DNA from: Candidatus Moraniibacteriota bacterium
GTDB taxonomy: Bacteria > Patescibacteriota > Minisyncoccia > Moranbacterales > UBA9337
Length of the DNA stretch: 8,206 nt
Assembly: GCA_003507475.1 (NCBI GenBank)
Contig: DNVQ01000025.1
Coordinates: 6,283-14,488 of the forward strand
Reading direction: 5' to 3'
Within the stretch, counting starts at the first letter, position 1. Each line of letters begins with the position of its first letter. A program made the translations under genes and the position numbers. Shown piece after piece: positions 1-6,502 of this stretch. The notes below the pieces were generated by a model. That model was given only the letters and a program-made list of their open reading frames with translations. It made no database searches and was not told where the DNA came from.

Positions 1-824
1 TCATCTCCAGTAACCGGCTCGACAATGACGTCTTCCATTTTAGCTTGCATAAATAATTCCTCGGCTGCTTCATACCATGTGCAACATTCACTATTTATAA
101 CATGATAAATTCCAAATTCTTTCTTGGCTTCAATAATTTCCTTGGTTTTTTGAGCGAGATCGGGTGCATAAGTAAAACAACTTGTCTCTTCATCCACTGC
201 CTTAACTTCCTTATTCTTTTTTCCCATTTCAAGCATCATGTCAAAAAAACTTCGCTTACCCTCTTCACTCAAAGAAGGTTTACCAAATAATTTAGAAAGT
301 CTGATAATATAAAATTTTTCTCCATTCTTTTTAACTTCCTCCTCGCCCATCAACTTGCTTTCTCCATATTTATTTACTGGTGCTGGCTTATCATTCTCTC
401 TGTATCCTATCTCAGGTTCAAATCCAGCATGCAAGCCACAACTTCCACAACTTCCGGTACATCCCTCAGGTTCGGGAATATTGGGCATTTCCGCTCCAAA
501 AACATAATCGCTTGAATAATGCACAAAAACCGCCCCAATCTCTTTGGCAATTTTAGCCAAATATCCCGGAGCTTCTCCGTTTATTTTTTTAGCCAATTCA
601 AATTCTTTTTCATCTTCTTCGCATTTATCCACGGCATTATAAGCCACGGCATTTAAAATTACAGCTGGCGCAAGGGTGCTAATTTTTTCTTTAGTCTGAG
701 CTTCATCTGTGATATCCAATTCATCTTTATCCCAAGCAATAACCTCATAATCTCCATTGTTAAAACTACCAGCCAATTCTTGCCCCAACATTCCTTTAGC
801 TCCTAATATTAAAACTTTTTTCAT
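1..824 (-). CDS. rfbD: dTDP-4-dehydrorhamnose reductase (RmlD/RfbD), C-terminus cut by window edge, with a Cys-rich insertion
   Basis: This enzyme reduces dTDP-4-dehydro-L-rhamnose to dTDP-L-rhamnose with NAD(P)H, the last step of dTDP-rhamnose synthesis in the cytoplasm. The minus-strand frame from the ATG at 824 is open to the window start: 274 residues are visible and perhaps 30 are missing compared with usual family members. Visible short-chain dehydrogenase features are the N-terminal nucleotide-binding GAKGMLGQ (residues 8-15), NAVAYNAVDKCE (58-69), SSDYVFG (104-110), the catalytic YxxxK at Tyr153/Lys157, and TYAPDLA (218-224). Between SSDYVFG and the YxxxK block, roughly residues 111-139 form an insertion with Cys122, Cys126, Cys129 and His132; typical RmlD proteins have a short loop there. 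The gene lies 58 bases after rfbB on the same strand, so co-transcription is likely. No Shine-Dalgarno sequence is visible. A broader sugar-nucleotide reductase role is possible, but the rfbB neighbour supports rhamnose. Confidence 0.85.
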   Translation of the reverse strand, partial: MKKVLILGAKGMLGQELAGSFNNGDYEVIAWDKDELDITDEAQTKEKISTLAPAVILNAVAYNAVDKCEEDEKEFELAKKINGEAPGYLAKIAKEIGAVFVHYSSDYVFGAEMPNIPEPEGCTGSCGSCGLHAGFEPEIGYRENDKPAPVNKYGESKLMGEEEVKKNGEKFYIIRLSKLFGKPSLSEEGKRSFFDMMLEMGKKNKEVKAVDEETSCFTYAPDLAQKTKEIIEAKKEFGIYHVINSECCTWYEAAEELFMQAKMEDVIVEPVTGD

Positions 825-841
825 AATGTATTTACTTGATA

Positions 842-871
842 AACTTTAAAAACTTTGCAACTTTAAAAACT
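842..871. repeat. 13-base direct repeat between rfbB and rfbD
   Basis: The sequence AACTTTAAAAACT occurs perfectly at 842-854 and again at 859-871, a 17-base period, and fills much of the short gap between rfbB and rfbD. It may be simple AT-rich duplication or a translation or processing element. No function can be assigned from the sequence. Confidence 0.6.
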
Positions 872-882
872 ATTTTTTATTC

Positions 883-1905
883 CTACCCAATCTTAGTATG
901 CTTATTGTTTAGATGATGGTCTCCATAATTTCTATATTCACCAGTCTTGATATTGGTTAGCCATTGAATATTATTTTTGTACCACTCTACAGTTTCTTTT
1001 ATGCCATCTTCAAAGGAAACAGAAGGCTCCCAGGCAAGCTCGCTTTTTATCTTGCTAAAATCCACCGCATAACGCTTATCGTGCCCTTTTCTATCTGGTA
1101 CATATTCAATATTAGTATCATCAAATTCCATTAATTCCAAAATTTTATGAGTAATTTCCAGATTAGTTTTTTCTGCTCCGCCTCCGATACAATAAGTATC
1201 GCCTATTTTTCCTTCTCTGATAATTTTATCTATTGCCCGACAATGATCTTTGACATGCAGCCAATCTCGAATATTTTCACCTGTTCCGTAAACAGGAAGC
1301 TTTCTTCCTTCCATCAAACTAGTAATAAAAAAAGGTATCAATTTTTCAGGAAATTGAAATGGTCCATAATTATTAGAACAATTAGAAATTGTGACTGGCA
1401 AATTATGAGTATGGAAATATGAACGCACCAAATGGTCTGAAGATGCCTTGGACGCACTATATGGACTTCGAGGATCATAATGAGTATTTTCATTAAAGGC
1501 CGGGTCGCCTATATTCAAAGAACCAAACACCTCATCAGTTGAGATATGATGAAATCTTTTATTACCGCTATTTTTCGCGATCTCTAATAAATTTAAAGTT
1601 CCATTAACATTTGTTCGCACGAAAGAATCACTATCTAAAATAGATCTGTCCACGTGTGATTCAGCCGCAAAATGAACCACCACATCAACATCTCTTATTA
1701 ATTCCTCTACCAGCAAAGAATCCATTATATCACCATGGACAAATTGATAATTTGGATTATTTTCTACATCTTTCAAATTCTCCAAATTGCCCGCGTAGGT
1801 CAGAGCGTCTAGATTTACTACCTTATCTTCGGGATAACTCTTTAATATATAATGAATAAAATTTGATCCAATAAAACCTGCTCCTCCAGTAACCAATAAC
1901 TTCAT
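883..1905 (-). CDS. rfbB: dTDP-glucose 4,6-dehydratase
   Basis: RmlB/RfbB converts dTDP-D-glucose to dTDP-4-dehydro-6-deoxy-D-glucose with bound NAD+, the second step towards dTDP-L-rhamnose. The protein has 340 residues, normal for the family. Visible motifs are TGGAGFIG (6-13), DALTYAGNLENL (33-44), HFAAESHVDRSI (78-89), the active-site Thr-Asp-Glu in STDEVFG (T123, D124, E125), the YxxxK pair Tyr149/Lys153 in YSASKASSD, the substrate-binding run SNCSNNYGPFQFPEKLIP (174-191), and RDWLHVKDHCRAI (213-225). I chose the ATG at 1905 because family members begin at MKLLVTGG. A GTG at 1944 would add 13 unconserved residues. No Shine-Dalgarno sequence precedes either start. A candidate promoter with a perfect -10 lies just upstream, and rfbD follows 58 bases downstream. 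All expected catalytic residues are present. Confidence 0.96.
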   Translation of the reverse strand: MKLLVTGGAGFIGSNFIHYILKSYPEDKVVNLDALTYAGNLENLKDVENNPNYQFVHGDIMDSLLVEELIRDVDVVVHFAAESHVDRSILDSDSFVRTNVNGTLNLLEIAKNSGNKRFHHISTDEVFGSLNIGDPAFNENTHYDPRSPYSASKASSDHLVRSYFHTHNLPVTISNCSNNYGPFQFPEKLIPFFITSLMEGRKLPVYGTGENIRDWLHVKDHCRAIDKIIREGKIGDTYCIGGGAEKTNLEITHKILELMEFDDTNIEYVPDRKGHDKRYAVDFSKIKSELAWEPSVSFEDGIKETVEWYKNNIQWLTNIKTGEYRNYGDHHLNNKHTKIG

Positions 1906-1977
1906 ATTTTTAAAAATAAATAAATTACTTATTAATTTTAACACCTATGCTTTAAAAATCAAATAAAGCGCTTAAGT

Positions 1978-1983
1978 ATTATA
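1978..1983 (-). promoter_or_regulatory. Candidate -10 box upstream of rfbB
   Basis: On the minus strand this hexamer is a perfect TATAAT, preceded by GGTG. The matching -35 position (about 2001-2006, CTAGTT) is weak and overlaps the stop codon of the upstream DUF2079 gene. A start near 1971 would give a leader of about 65 bases for rfbB and rfbD. The palindrome AAGCGCTT at 1966-1973 sits at the predicted start site and could be an operator. In AT-rich DNA a chance match is quite possible. Confidence 0.4.
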
Positions 1984-2002
1984 CACCAAAATCAATAAAA
2001 AA

Positions 2003-3493
2003 CTAGTTCTCCAGCCACCCAACCCTTCTTTCTACTTTTGCCCATCTATCCTGAAGCTCCGATTCTTCCATTGCTTCAACTTCGCTAATCGCAACTTTCA
2101 TGAGTTCAGCTATTTTTTCTTTTTTTACAAAAACTACTACTCTTCCCTCTCGAAAAATAGCCCTATATAGACCAGACTGCTCTATCCTTTGGTCATATTT
2201 CAATTCTTGATTTTCTAAGTCATTTTTGCTTTTGGTTAATTTACTGGTCTTTAAAACCACATAATCAGTCATTTTTTCGTTCATGGGCAAGAAAAACTCT
2301 TCTCTGCGACAAAGATTCGGACCCATCTGAGTCGAAGCAGTGAGTGATCCTCCATCTTTAACCATTTCTACAGCTCTATCCATCTCAGCTGTAAGATCAC
2401 TGGCATCAATCTCCATATGTTTCCACCAAGGATGAAGAGATAGCATGATCCCCACAATTGCAATGGCCATGATTTGGCGCTTAAAATTTGGGAACTTCTC
2501 TAATAAATCCACAAAAATTAGCACCAAAATTGGGGGAATTAAAATAAAAACATGACTACCGCCCGCAATTCTACCGGGAATAATAATAAACAATGCAATC
2601 ATCAATGATGGAATAAGCAAAAGGGAATATTTAGAAATCCAAGTAAAAATCCAAAGAAGTGGCGCCAATGATTGAGCAATCAAATCCAATCTTTTTTCAA
2701 TTTTATAAATTGACATTATAGCTTGCGGAGTAAATTTGGATAAAATATTAGCGCTAGAACCAAATCCGATTGTAATATAATATTTGGCCGCCAAAAAAAG
2801 ACCCGCTCCACCCAAAGCTGGTGGCGTAAACCACCTCCAACTTCTTCTTTCCAAAAAAGCCAATGCTCCCACCAGAAAAACTGTCGGAGCCACAAATTCA
2901 GAAACAAACACCATAAAAATTACCCAAAAAGCAAAAGCTCTGTATTTTTTCTCATGATAAGCCATCAACAACATCAGAAAGGCTGGCCCCGCCACGGAAA
3001 CCACATGCATATCACCTACCGCTTGTGAAGCTATTAAGGGATGAAAAACAAAAAGACCAACTGCTATCGCTCCAGCCAAATTGCTGATTCTTTTTTTGAC
3101 AAAAAGATACAAAAATATTGAACCCAAAACAAAAGAAAGCTGGATAATAAAAAATAACGTTAAAGTGTGCGGAAAAATAGCATACAGTGGCACATATAGA
3201 ATTTGAACAAAATTAAGATGCTCTCTTAAATTAGTATCAACTTGCAAAAAACTCTGATAAAAAATTCTTCCATGCGCAGTGTTCCAAATAGCCTGCTCGG
3301 CTACCGGAGTATCGCCAGTTCGATATGCATATTCCTGATACTGCAAAAAGGTTACGCCAAACCAAAAAATTCCCACCAAAATAATACCCCCTATCACAAA
3401 ACGATCAAAGAATTGTTTATTGGAAAACTTTACCACTTTTTTAATCCAGGAACTCATCACTTCTTTTGTTTTTTTATTTTTTTCAGCCAGCAT
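2003..3493 (-). CDS. DUF2079 family polytopic membrane protein (possible GT-C-like glycosyltransferase)
   Basis: A 496-residue integral membrane protein of the DUF2079 family, whose activity is not established; the fold and gene contexts suggest a GT-C-like lipid-dependent sugar transferase. A first hydrophobic segment (about 33-50) is followed by a loop with the family-type pattern DTPVAEQAIWNTAHG (61-75), including Asp61 and Glu66, then REHLNFVQILYVPLY (90-104). About eight more hydrophobic segments follow to about residue 353, with DMHVVSVAGPAFL (161-173) inside. The C-terminal 140 residues are soluble and end in a charged helix. The ATG at 3493 is the longest start. An ATG at 3457 (residue 13, MSSWIKK) is a real alternative, preceded by a weak AAAGAAG. 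The gene is the first of the leftward rfb block and divergent from the ALG10-like gene. The family call is firm in pattern; the enzymatic role is inference. Confidence 0.8.
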   Translation of the reverse strand: MLAEKNKKTKEVMSSWIKKVVKFSNKQFFDRFVIGGIILVGIFWFGVTFLQYQEYAYRTGDTPVAEQAIWNTAHGRIFYQSFLQVDTNLREHLNFVQILYVPLYAIFPHTLTLFFIIQLSFVLGSIFLYLFVKKRISNLAGAIAVGLFVFHPLIASQAVGDMHVVSVAGPAFLMLLMAYHEKKYRAFAFWVIFMVFVSEFVAPTVFLVGALAFLERRSWRWFTPPALGGAGLFLAAKYYITIGFGSSANILSKFTPQAIMSIYKIEKRLDLIAQSLAPLLWIFTWISKYSLLLIPSLMIALFIIIPGRIAGGSHVFILIPPILVLIFVDLLEKFPNFKRQIMAIAIVGIMLSLHPWWKHMEIDASDLTAEMDRAVEMVKDGGSLTASTQMGPNLCRREEFFLPMNEKMTDYVVLKTSKLTKSKNDLENQELKYDQRIEQSGLYRAIFREGRVVVFVKKEKIAELMKVAISEVEAMEESELQDRWAKVERRVGWLEN

Positions 3494-3618
3494 ATGCTAT
3501 TTTTAGTTAAATACTTACTTGGTTAAAATTGTATCAAAAAAGCCCGCTAGCGTCCACAAAATCATTATGTTAGAATAATTTAAGAATATTTTCTATCTAA
3601 AATCATATATTTTTAAAA
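3494..3618. promoter_or_regulatory. Divergent promoter region between the DUF2079 and ALG10-like genes
   Basis: These 125 non-coding bases must serve both directions. On the plus strand an extended -10, TG-T-TAGAAT, lies at 3568-3576, about 43 bases before the ATG at 3619; no good -35 accompanies it. On the minus strand, TTGATA around 3530 followed 18 bases later by TATTTA is a weak candidate. If it is used, transcription would start close to the ATG at 3493, favouring the internal start at 3457. There is no Shine-Dalgarno sequence before either long open frame. Confidence 0.4.
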
Positions 3619-4881
3619 ATGAAATCATATCTCCCTATTTTAAGTTCTATATCAAGAATTATCGAAAAAATAATCCACTGGCTAAAAAATAACAAAAAAT
3701 TTGCATTAGTTTTCTTAATGATTCTTACCCTTTGGGTTTCTATCGTAGCTTTTGGCTCCAAACGTTATGCCGACGAATCATATCATTACAGGCAAATTCG
3801 AATGTTTTATTCCGCCAGATTTGAAATGGCTGATGGGTTAACCACAATACCTGGCTATCATGCCTTTATAAGTTTACCAGCCTGGGTAATTTTTGATGAC
3901 TTATCTTTATTTAAAATCAGACTTTTAAGCCTTTCAACAGCTCTATTTATTATCCCTATCTTTTTCTTCCTGTCTAAAAAAATATCCCCCCCTAATCCAT
4001 GGGAAAAAACGCTTATCCTGATTCTCTTGCCAATAGCTTTCGTCTATTATCCGCTTATTTATACAGATATTTTTTCCACCCTCTTATTTTTTCTAGCTTT
4101 TTATTTGTCTTTAAATCAAAAATATCATTGGGCAGCATTAGTTTCGATTGCTGCTATATGCGCTAGGCAACAAAATATTATCTGGCATCTTTTTATTTGG
4201 ATATTCACATACGTTAATCTTTATGGTTTTAATTTTTCTTTTAAAAATATCTTAAATTATTTTCGCGCCACCTTGGGATTTATTGTGGGAATTATATTAT
4301 TTTTTATTTTCATAAAATTAAACGGAGGAATCGCTATTGGAGACAAAGGATCTCATCCGCTCGGCATCTACTTGGGGAATATTTATTTCTTTTTATTTTT
4401 AGCTGGCTTACTTTTTTGGCCAATATTATTGAAAAGGATATTTACAACTAAAAAAATATTGAAAAATAAATTTGCCTGGGTAGCTCTCGGAGTGGCTACC
4501 GTGGTTTCGGGAATATTATTTTTTTATCCACCAGAGTTACACGGATATAACCATGACCCCCGCTTTATTAGGAATATTTTTCTTAGTTTTATTTATAATG
4601 GACACATAGGTTTTTATAGTGTATTAGTTTTTTTGGGAATTCTCTCGCTATTTTCTATTAAATTAAACAAACTCTCAAATTATTTGATTTATCCATTCAC
4701 CATCTTATGTCTTTTGCCATCATGGCTCATAGAACAAAGATATACAGTTATTCCTTTTCTTTTAATTCTATTATTCAGAAAAGAAGAATATTATCGCTTG
4801 GAAAATATTTTAAAGATCTATTATTTAATTTTATGCATAACACTGGTTTTTGTTTTGGTAGAACTAAGATTATTTCTTTAA
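3619..4881 (+). CDS. ALG10 (GT59)-like polytopic membrane glycosyltransferase
   Basis: A 420-residue protein with about a dozen hydrophobic segments. Several blocks, in the right order, resemble the eukaryotic ER alpha-1,2-glucosyltransferase ALG10 (DIE2/ALG10 family): the first-loop acidic pair ADESYHYRQ (51-59, Asp52/Glu53), TTIPGYHAF (75-83, compare the eukaryotic ITTxPGLY), YTDIFSTLL (148-156), ARQQNIIW (182-189, compare RQTNIVW), NGGIAIGDKGSH (235-246, compare GDxxxH), and EQRYTVIPF (372-380). The length matches ALG10. In eukaryotes the enzyme moves glucose from dolichyl-phosphate-glucose onto a lipid-linked oligosaccharide; by analogy this one would use a polyprenyl-phosphate sugar on the outer face of the membrane. 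The donor and acceptor here are unknown. It is followed after 64 bases by galE on the same strand and is divergent from the DUF2079 gene. The start at MKSYL has no Shine-Dalgarno sequence. The motif comparison is from memory. Confidence 0.72.
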   Translation: MKSYLPILSSISRIIEKIIHWLKNNKKFALVFLMILTLWVSIVAFGSKRYADESYHYRQIRMFYSARFEMADGLTTIPGYHAFISLPAWVIFDDLSLFKIRLLSLSTALFIIPIFFFLSKKISPPNPWEKTLILILLPIAFVYYPLIYTDIFSTLLFFLAFYLSLNQKYHWAALVSIAAICARQQNIIWHLFIWIFTYVNLYGFNFSFKNILNYFRATLGFIVGIILFFIFIKLNGGIAIGDKGSHPLGIYLGNIYFFLFLAGLLFWPILLKRIFTTKKILKNKFAWVALGVATVVSGILFFYPPELHGYNHDPRFIRNIFLSFIYNGHIGFYSVLVFLGILSLFSIKLNKLSNYLIYPFTILCLLPSWLIEQRYTVIPFLLILLFRKEEYYRLENILKIYYLILCITLVFVLVELRLFL

Positions 4882-4945
4882 TTCTCAAAGTAAAATGTTA
4901 AATATAAATAAAATAGTTTAAAAAATATCAGTTAAGCAATAAAAT

Positions 4946-5986
4946 ATGACAAAAAAAAATAAAGCTTATAGCAAAGTAAAAATAGTAGTTACAGGCGGAG
5001 CCGGATTTATCGGTTCCCATACTGTAGTTGAACTTTTGGAAGCTGGATACCTTCCTATAATTATAGATAACTTTTCTAACTCTCAACCTTGGATAATTGA
5101 TAAGATAAAAGAAATCACTTCTCAAACACCGATAATTTATGAGGGCGACTGCAATGACAAAACTTTTTTAGAAGAAGTTTTTCAAAAAGAATCAAGTATC
5201 GAAGGAGTGATTCATTTCGCCGCGTTTAAGGCTGTGGGAGAATCAATAATCAAACCCCTGGATTATTATAAAAATAATCTCTCATCGCTTATTACTGTTT
5301 TGGAAACTATGCAGAAATTTGGAGTTAAAAATTTAGTTTTTTCTTCTTCTGCAACAGTTTACGGCGAACCAGATTCTTGCCCGATTGCTGAAACCGCTCC
5401 AAGAAAAATATCCCCTTCTCCCTATGGCAAAACTAAAACAATCTGCGAAGATATAATTTCAGACACAGTAAACGGATGCAAAAATATTTCTGCCATCTCT
5501 TTGCGTTATTTTAATCCCATTGGGGCTCATCCCAGTGGATTAATCGGCGAATTGCCTATTGGCGCCCCCAATAATCTCGTTCCCTATGTAACTCAAACAG
5601 CCGCAGGAATCAGAGAAAAATTAACTATTTTTGGCAATGACTATCCTACTGATGATGGCTACGGAGTAAGAGATTTTATCCATGTAGTTGATTTGGCGCA
5701 AGCGCATATCAAAACCCTCCAGTATCTCACCAAGCATAAATCTCCTTTCTATGACGTTTTTAATGTCGGCACCGGAAAAGGAAATAGTGTTTTAGAAATT
5801 ATTGAAACTTTCCAAAAAGTAAACAACACCAATGTTCCACGTGAAATTGGACCGCGTCGCGAAGGCGATATCGCAACTTGCTATGCTGATGTTAGTAAAA
5901 TAAAAAAAATGATGAACTGGGAAACTAAAAAAACTCTTGAAGATAGCCTAAGGGATGCGTGGAAATGGCAAAAAAGTTTAAAATAA
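4946..5986 (+). CDS. galE: UDP-glucose 4-epimerase
   Basis: GalE interconverts UDP-glucose and UDP-galactose through a 4-keto intermediate using bound NAD+. The 346 residues match the family length. Visible motifs are TGGAGFIGSH (16-25), HFAAFKAVGES (90-100), FSSSATVYGEP (132-142) with the catalytic Ser135, the YxxxK pair Tyr160/Lys164, SLRYFNPIGAHPSG (185-198), GAPNNLVPY (206-214), and GVRDFIHVVDLA (240-251). In the C-terminal GDIATCYAD run, Cys312 seems to align with human GALE Cys307 and E. coli Tyr299. A small residue there is associated with also accepting UDP-N-acetyl sugars, so a dual substrate range is possible. The first 10 residues are a Lys-rich extension before the Rossmann strand. 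The gene sits 64 bases after the ALG10-like gene and probably shares its transcript, which suggests galactose or an N-acetylhexosamine in the glycan made here. Confidence 0.95.
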   Translation: MTKKNKAYSKVKIVVTGGAGFIGSHTVVELLEAGYLPIIIDNFSNSQPWIIDKIKEITSQTPIIYEGDCNDKTFLEEVFQKESSIEGVIHFAAFKAVGESIIKPLDYYKNNLSSLITVLETMQKFGVKNLVFSSSATVYGEPDSCPIAETAPRKISPSPYGKTKTICEDIISDTVNGCKNISAISLRYFNPIGAHPSGLIGELPIGAPNNLVPYVTQTAAGIREKLTIFGNDYPTDDGYGVRDFIHVVDLAQAHIKTLQYLTKHKSPFYDVFNVGTGKGNSVLEIIETFQKVNNTNVPREIGPRREGDIATCYADVSKIKKMMNWETKKTLEDSLRDAWKWQKSLK

Positions 5987-5994
5987 TTAAAAAT

Positions 5995-6031
5995 TAATAA
6001 TGAAGAATTATTACTTTATTTTTTGTTTTTT
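5995..6031 (+). terminator. Weak AT-rich terminator after galE
   Basis: A 7-base-pair stem, TAATAAT (5995-6001) with ATTATTA (6007-6013) around a GAAGA loop, is followed by a T-rich run at 6015-6031. It begins 9 bases after the galE stop. Only A-T pairs are present, so the hairpin is weak, but the position and T-run fit rho-independent termination. Confidence 0.45.
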
Positions 6032-6071
6032 AAATTTGAAAATTGGATATTGTTTGGAATTTGGTTATTAG

Positions 6072-6087
6072 TCCGCCAGCTGGCGGA
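6072..6087. repeat. GC-rich perfect 16-base palindrome
   Basis: TCCGCCAGCTGGCGGA is self-complementary over all 16 bases and stands out in very AT-rich intergenic DNA between galE and the glycosyltransferase fragment. It has no T-run, so it is not a standard terminator. Similar short GC-rich palindromes recur in CPR genomes as far as I recall, so it may be one copy of a dispersed repeat. Only one copy is in this window. Confidence 0.6.
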
Positions 6088-6096
6088 TTGGAAATT

Positions 6097-6122
6097 ATTT
6101 AGCTATTCCTTGATAGCTAAAT
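6097..6122. repeat. 26-base inverted repeat over the end of the GT2 fragment
   Basis: ATTTAGCTAT (6097-6106) and ATAGCTAAAT (6113-6122) are perfect 10-base inverted arms around a 6-base loop. The left arm contains the stop codon of the minus-strand glycosyltransferase fragment. With the GC palindrome 10 bases away, this marks a possible rearrangement junction. No T-run follows on either strand. Confidence 0.6.
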
Positions 6123-6324
6123 CAAAGGGTCTCACTATCGCCTCTCCCAAATAAAAAGCCTTGAGACAAAAAGCATAATCGATAACTACTTTTTCCTTCA
6201 CTCCATAAAAACCAAATTTATTGTGCAATTCTTTTTTGTAATATAGATTTGAATGTTGAACATTTTTAATCGGTAAAGTTTCCGCCTTTGCATTCAGCAA
6301 GCCTTTTATTCTCTTGCTCTTTTC
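6103..6324 (-). pseudogene. Fragment of a family 2 glycosyltransferase (probable gene remnant)
   Basis: The minus-strand frame between a stop at 6325-6327 and the TAG at 6103-6105 encodes 73 residues with no ATG near its beginning; the only initiator-like codon is TTG at 6300. The translation contains HSNLYYKKELHNKFGFYG, then about eight residues later DYAFCLKAFYLGEA. This is the pattern of the middle-to-late part of GT-A family 2 glycosyltransferases, where a HxxxFYxKxLxxKFGxY block precedes a DYxxxLR/K block. The N-terminal Rossmann-like domain with its DxD motif is absent, and the frame ends at PFDLAIKE just where the family would continue. I therefore read it as a remnant of a decayed or deleted glycosyltransferase that once belonged to the glycan locus. 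Family assignment rests on pattern recall over about 50 residues; a small unrelated gene cannot be excluded. Confidence 0.45.
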
Positions 6325-6502
6325 CTAAACATTTTCTACTTCCGTAAAATATTAAATATTTTAACTCTCTAAGCTACTCCCTAAAGCCGATGTTGTCAAG
6401 AATAAATAGATTAAACGAACTATACAGACGAGGCAACGACTAATCTCTACATAATGCATTAAAAGAAAAGTCCTCCTCAAACAAGGATTCTGTCAAATCT
6501 AA
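6325..6502. other. Intergenic stretch between the GT2 fragment and the TrmB-like gene
   Basis: No convincing gene is seen. On the minus strand a 4-base-pair TCCT/AGGA stem (within 6471-6488) followed by TTTTC-TTTT could be a poor terminator for the TrmB-like gene. A perfect TTGACA lies at 6394-6399 on the minus strand, but no good -10 stands 16-18 bases further on. One copy of a 26-base imperfect direct repeat is at 6425-6450. Confidence 0.5.
6425..6450 (+). repeat. Imperfect 26-base direct repeat, copy 1
   Basis: This copy begins CAGACGAGGCA and ends CTNATCTCTNC. It matches 8173-8198 at about 20 of 26 aligned positions, with identical spacing and no gaps. The 11-base core CAGACGAGGCA is perfect. 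The two copies lie outside the TrmB-like gene and the 4-TM gene, so they could be footprints of an insertion or copies of a regulatory element. Confidence 0.5.

Noticed and set aside
102..290. Plus-strand open frame of 62 codons
   Set aside because: It lies antisense within rfbD, whose motifs are clear, and its translation shows no family pattern.
1906..1944. Longer rfbB start (GTG at 1944)
   Set aside because: The added 13 residues precede the Rossmann strand and are not typical of the family; there is no ribosome-binding site.
4707..4901. Plus-strand open frame overlapping the end of the ALG10-like gene
   Set aside because: It is an out-of-frame shadow; the ALG10-like frame holds the conserved EQRYTVIPF block in this stretch.
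6394..6399. Perfect -35 TTGACA on the minus strand
   Set aside because: No acceptable -10 stands at 16-18 bases (TAGCTT at 17), and only the GT2 remnant lies downstream.
6440..6490. Minus-strand peptide ESLFEEDFSFNALCRD as a second GT2 fragment
   Set aside because: It superficially resembles an acidic GT2 motif but is only 16 codons before a stop, and it overlaps the same domain region as the better fragment at 6103-6324.
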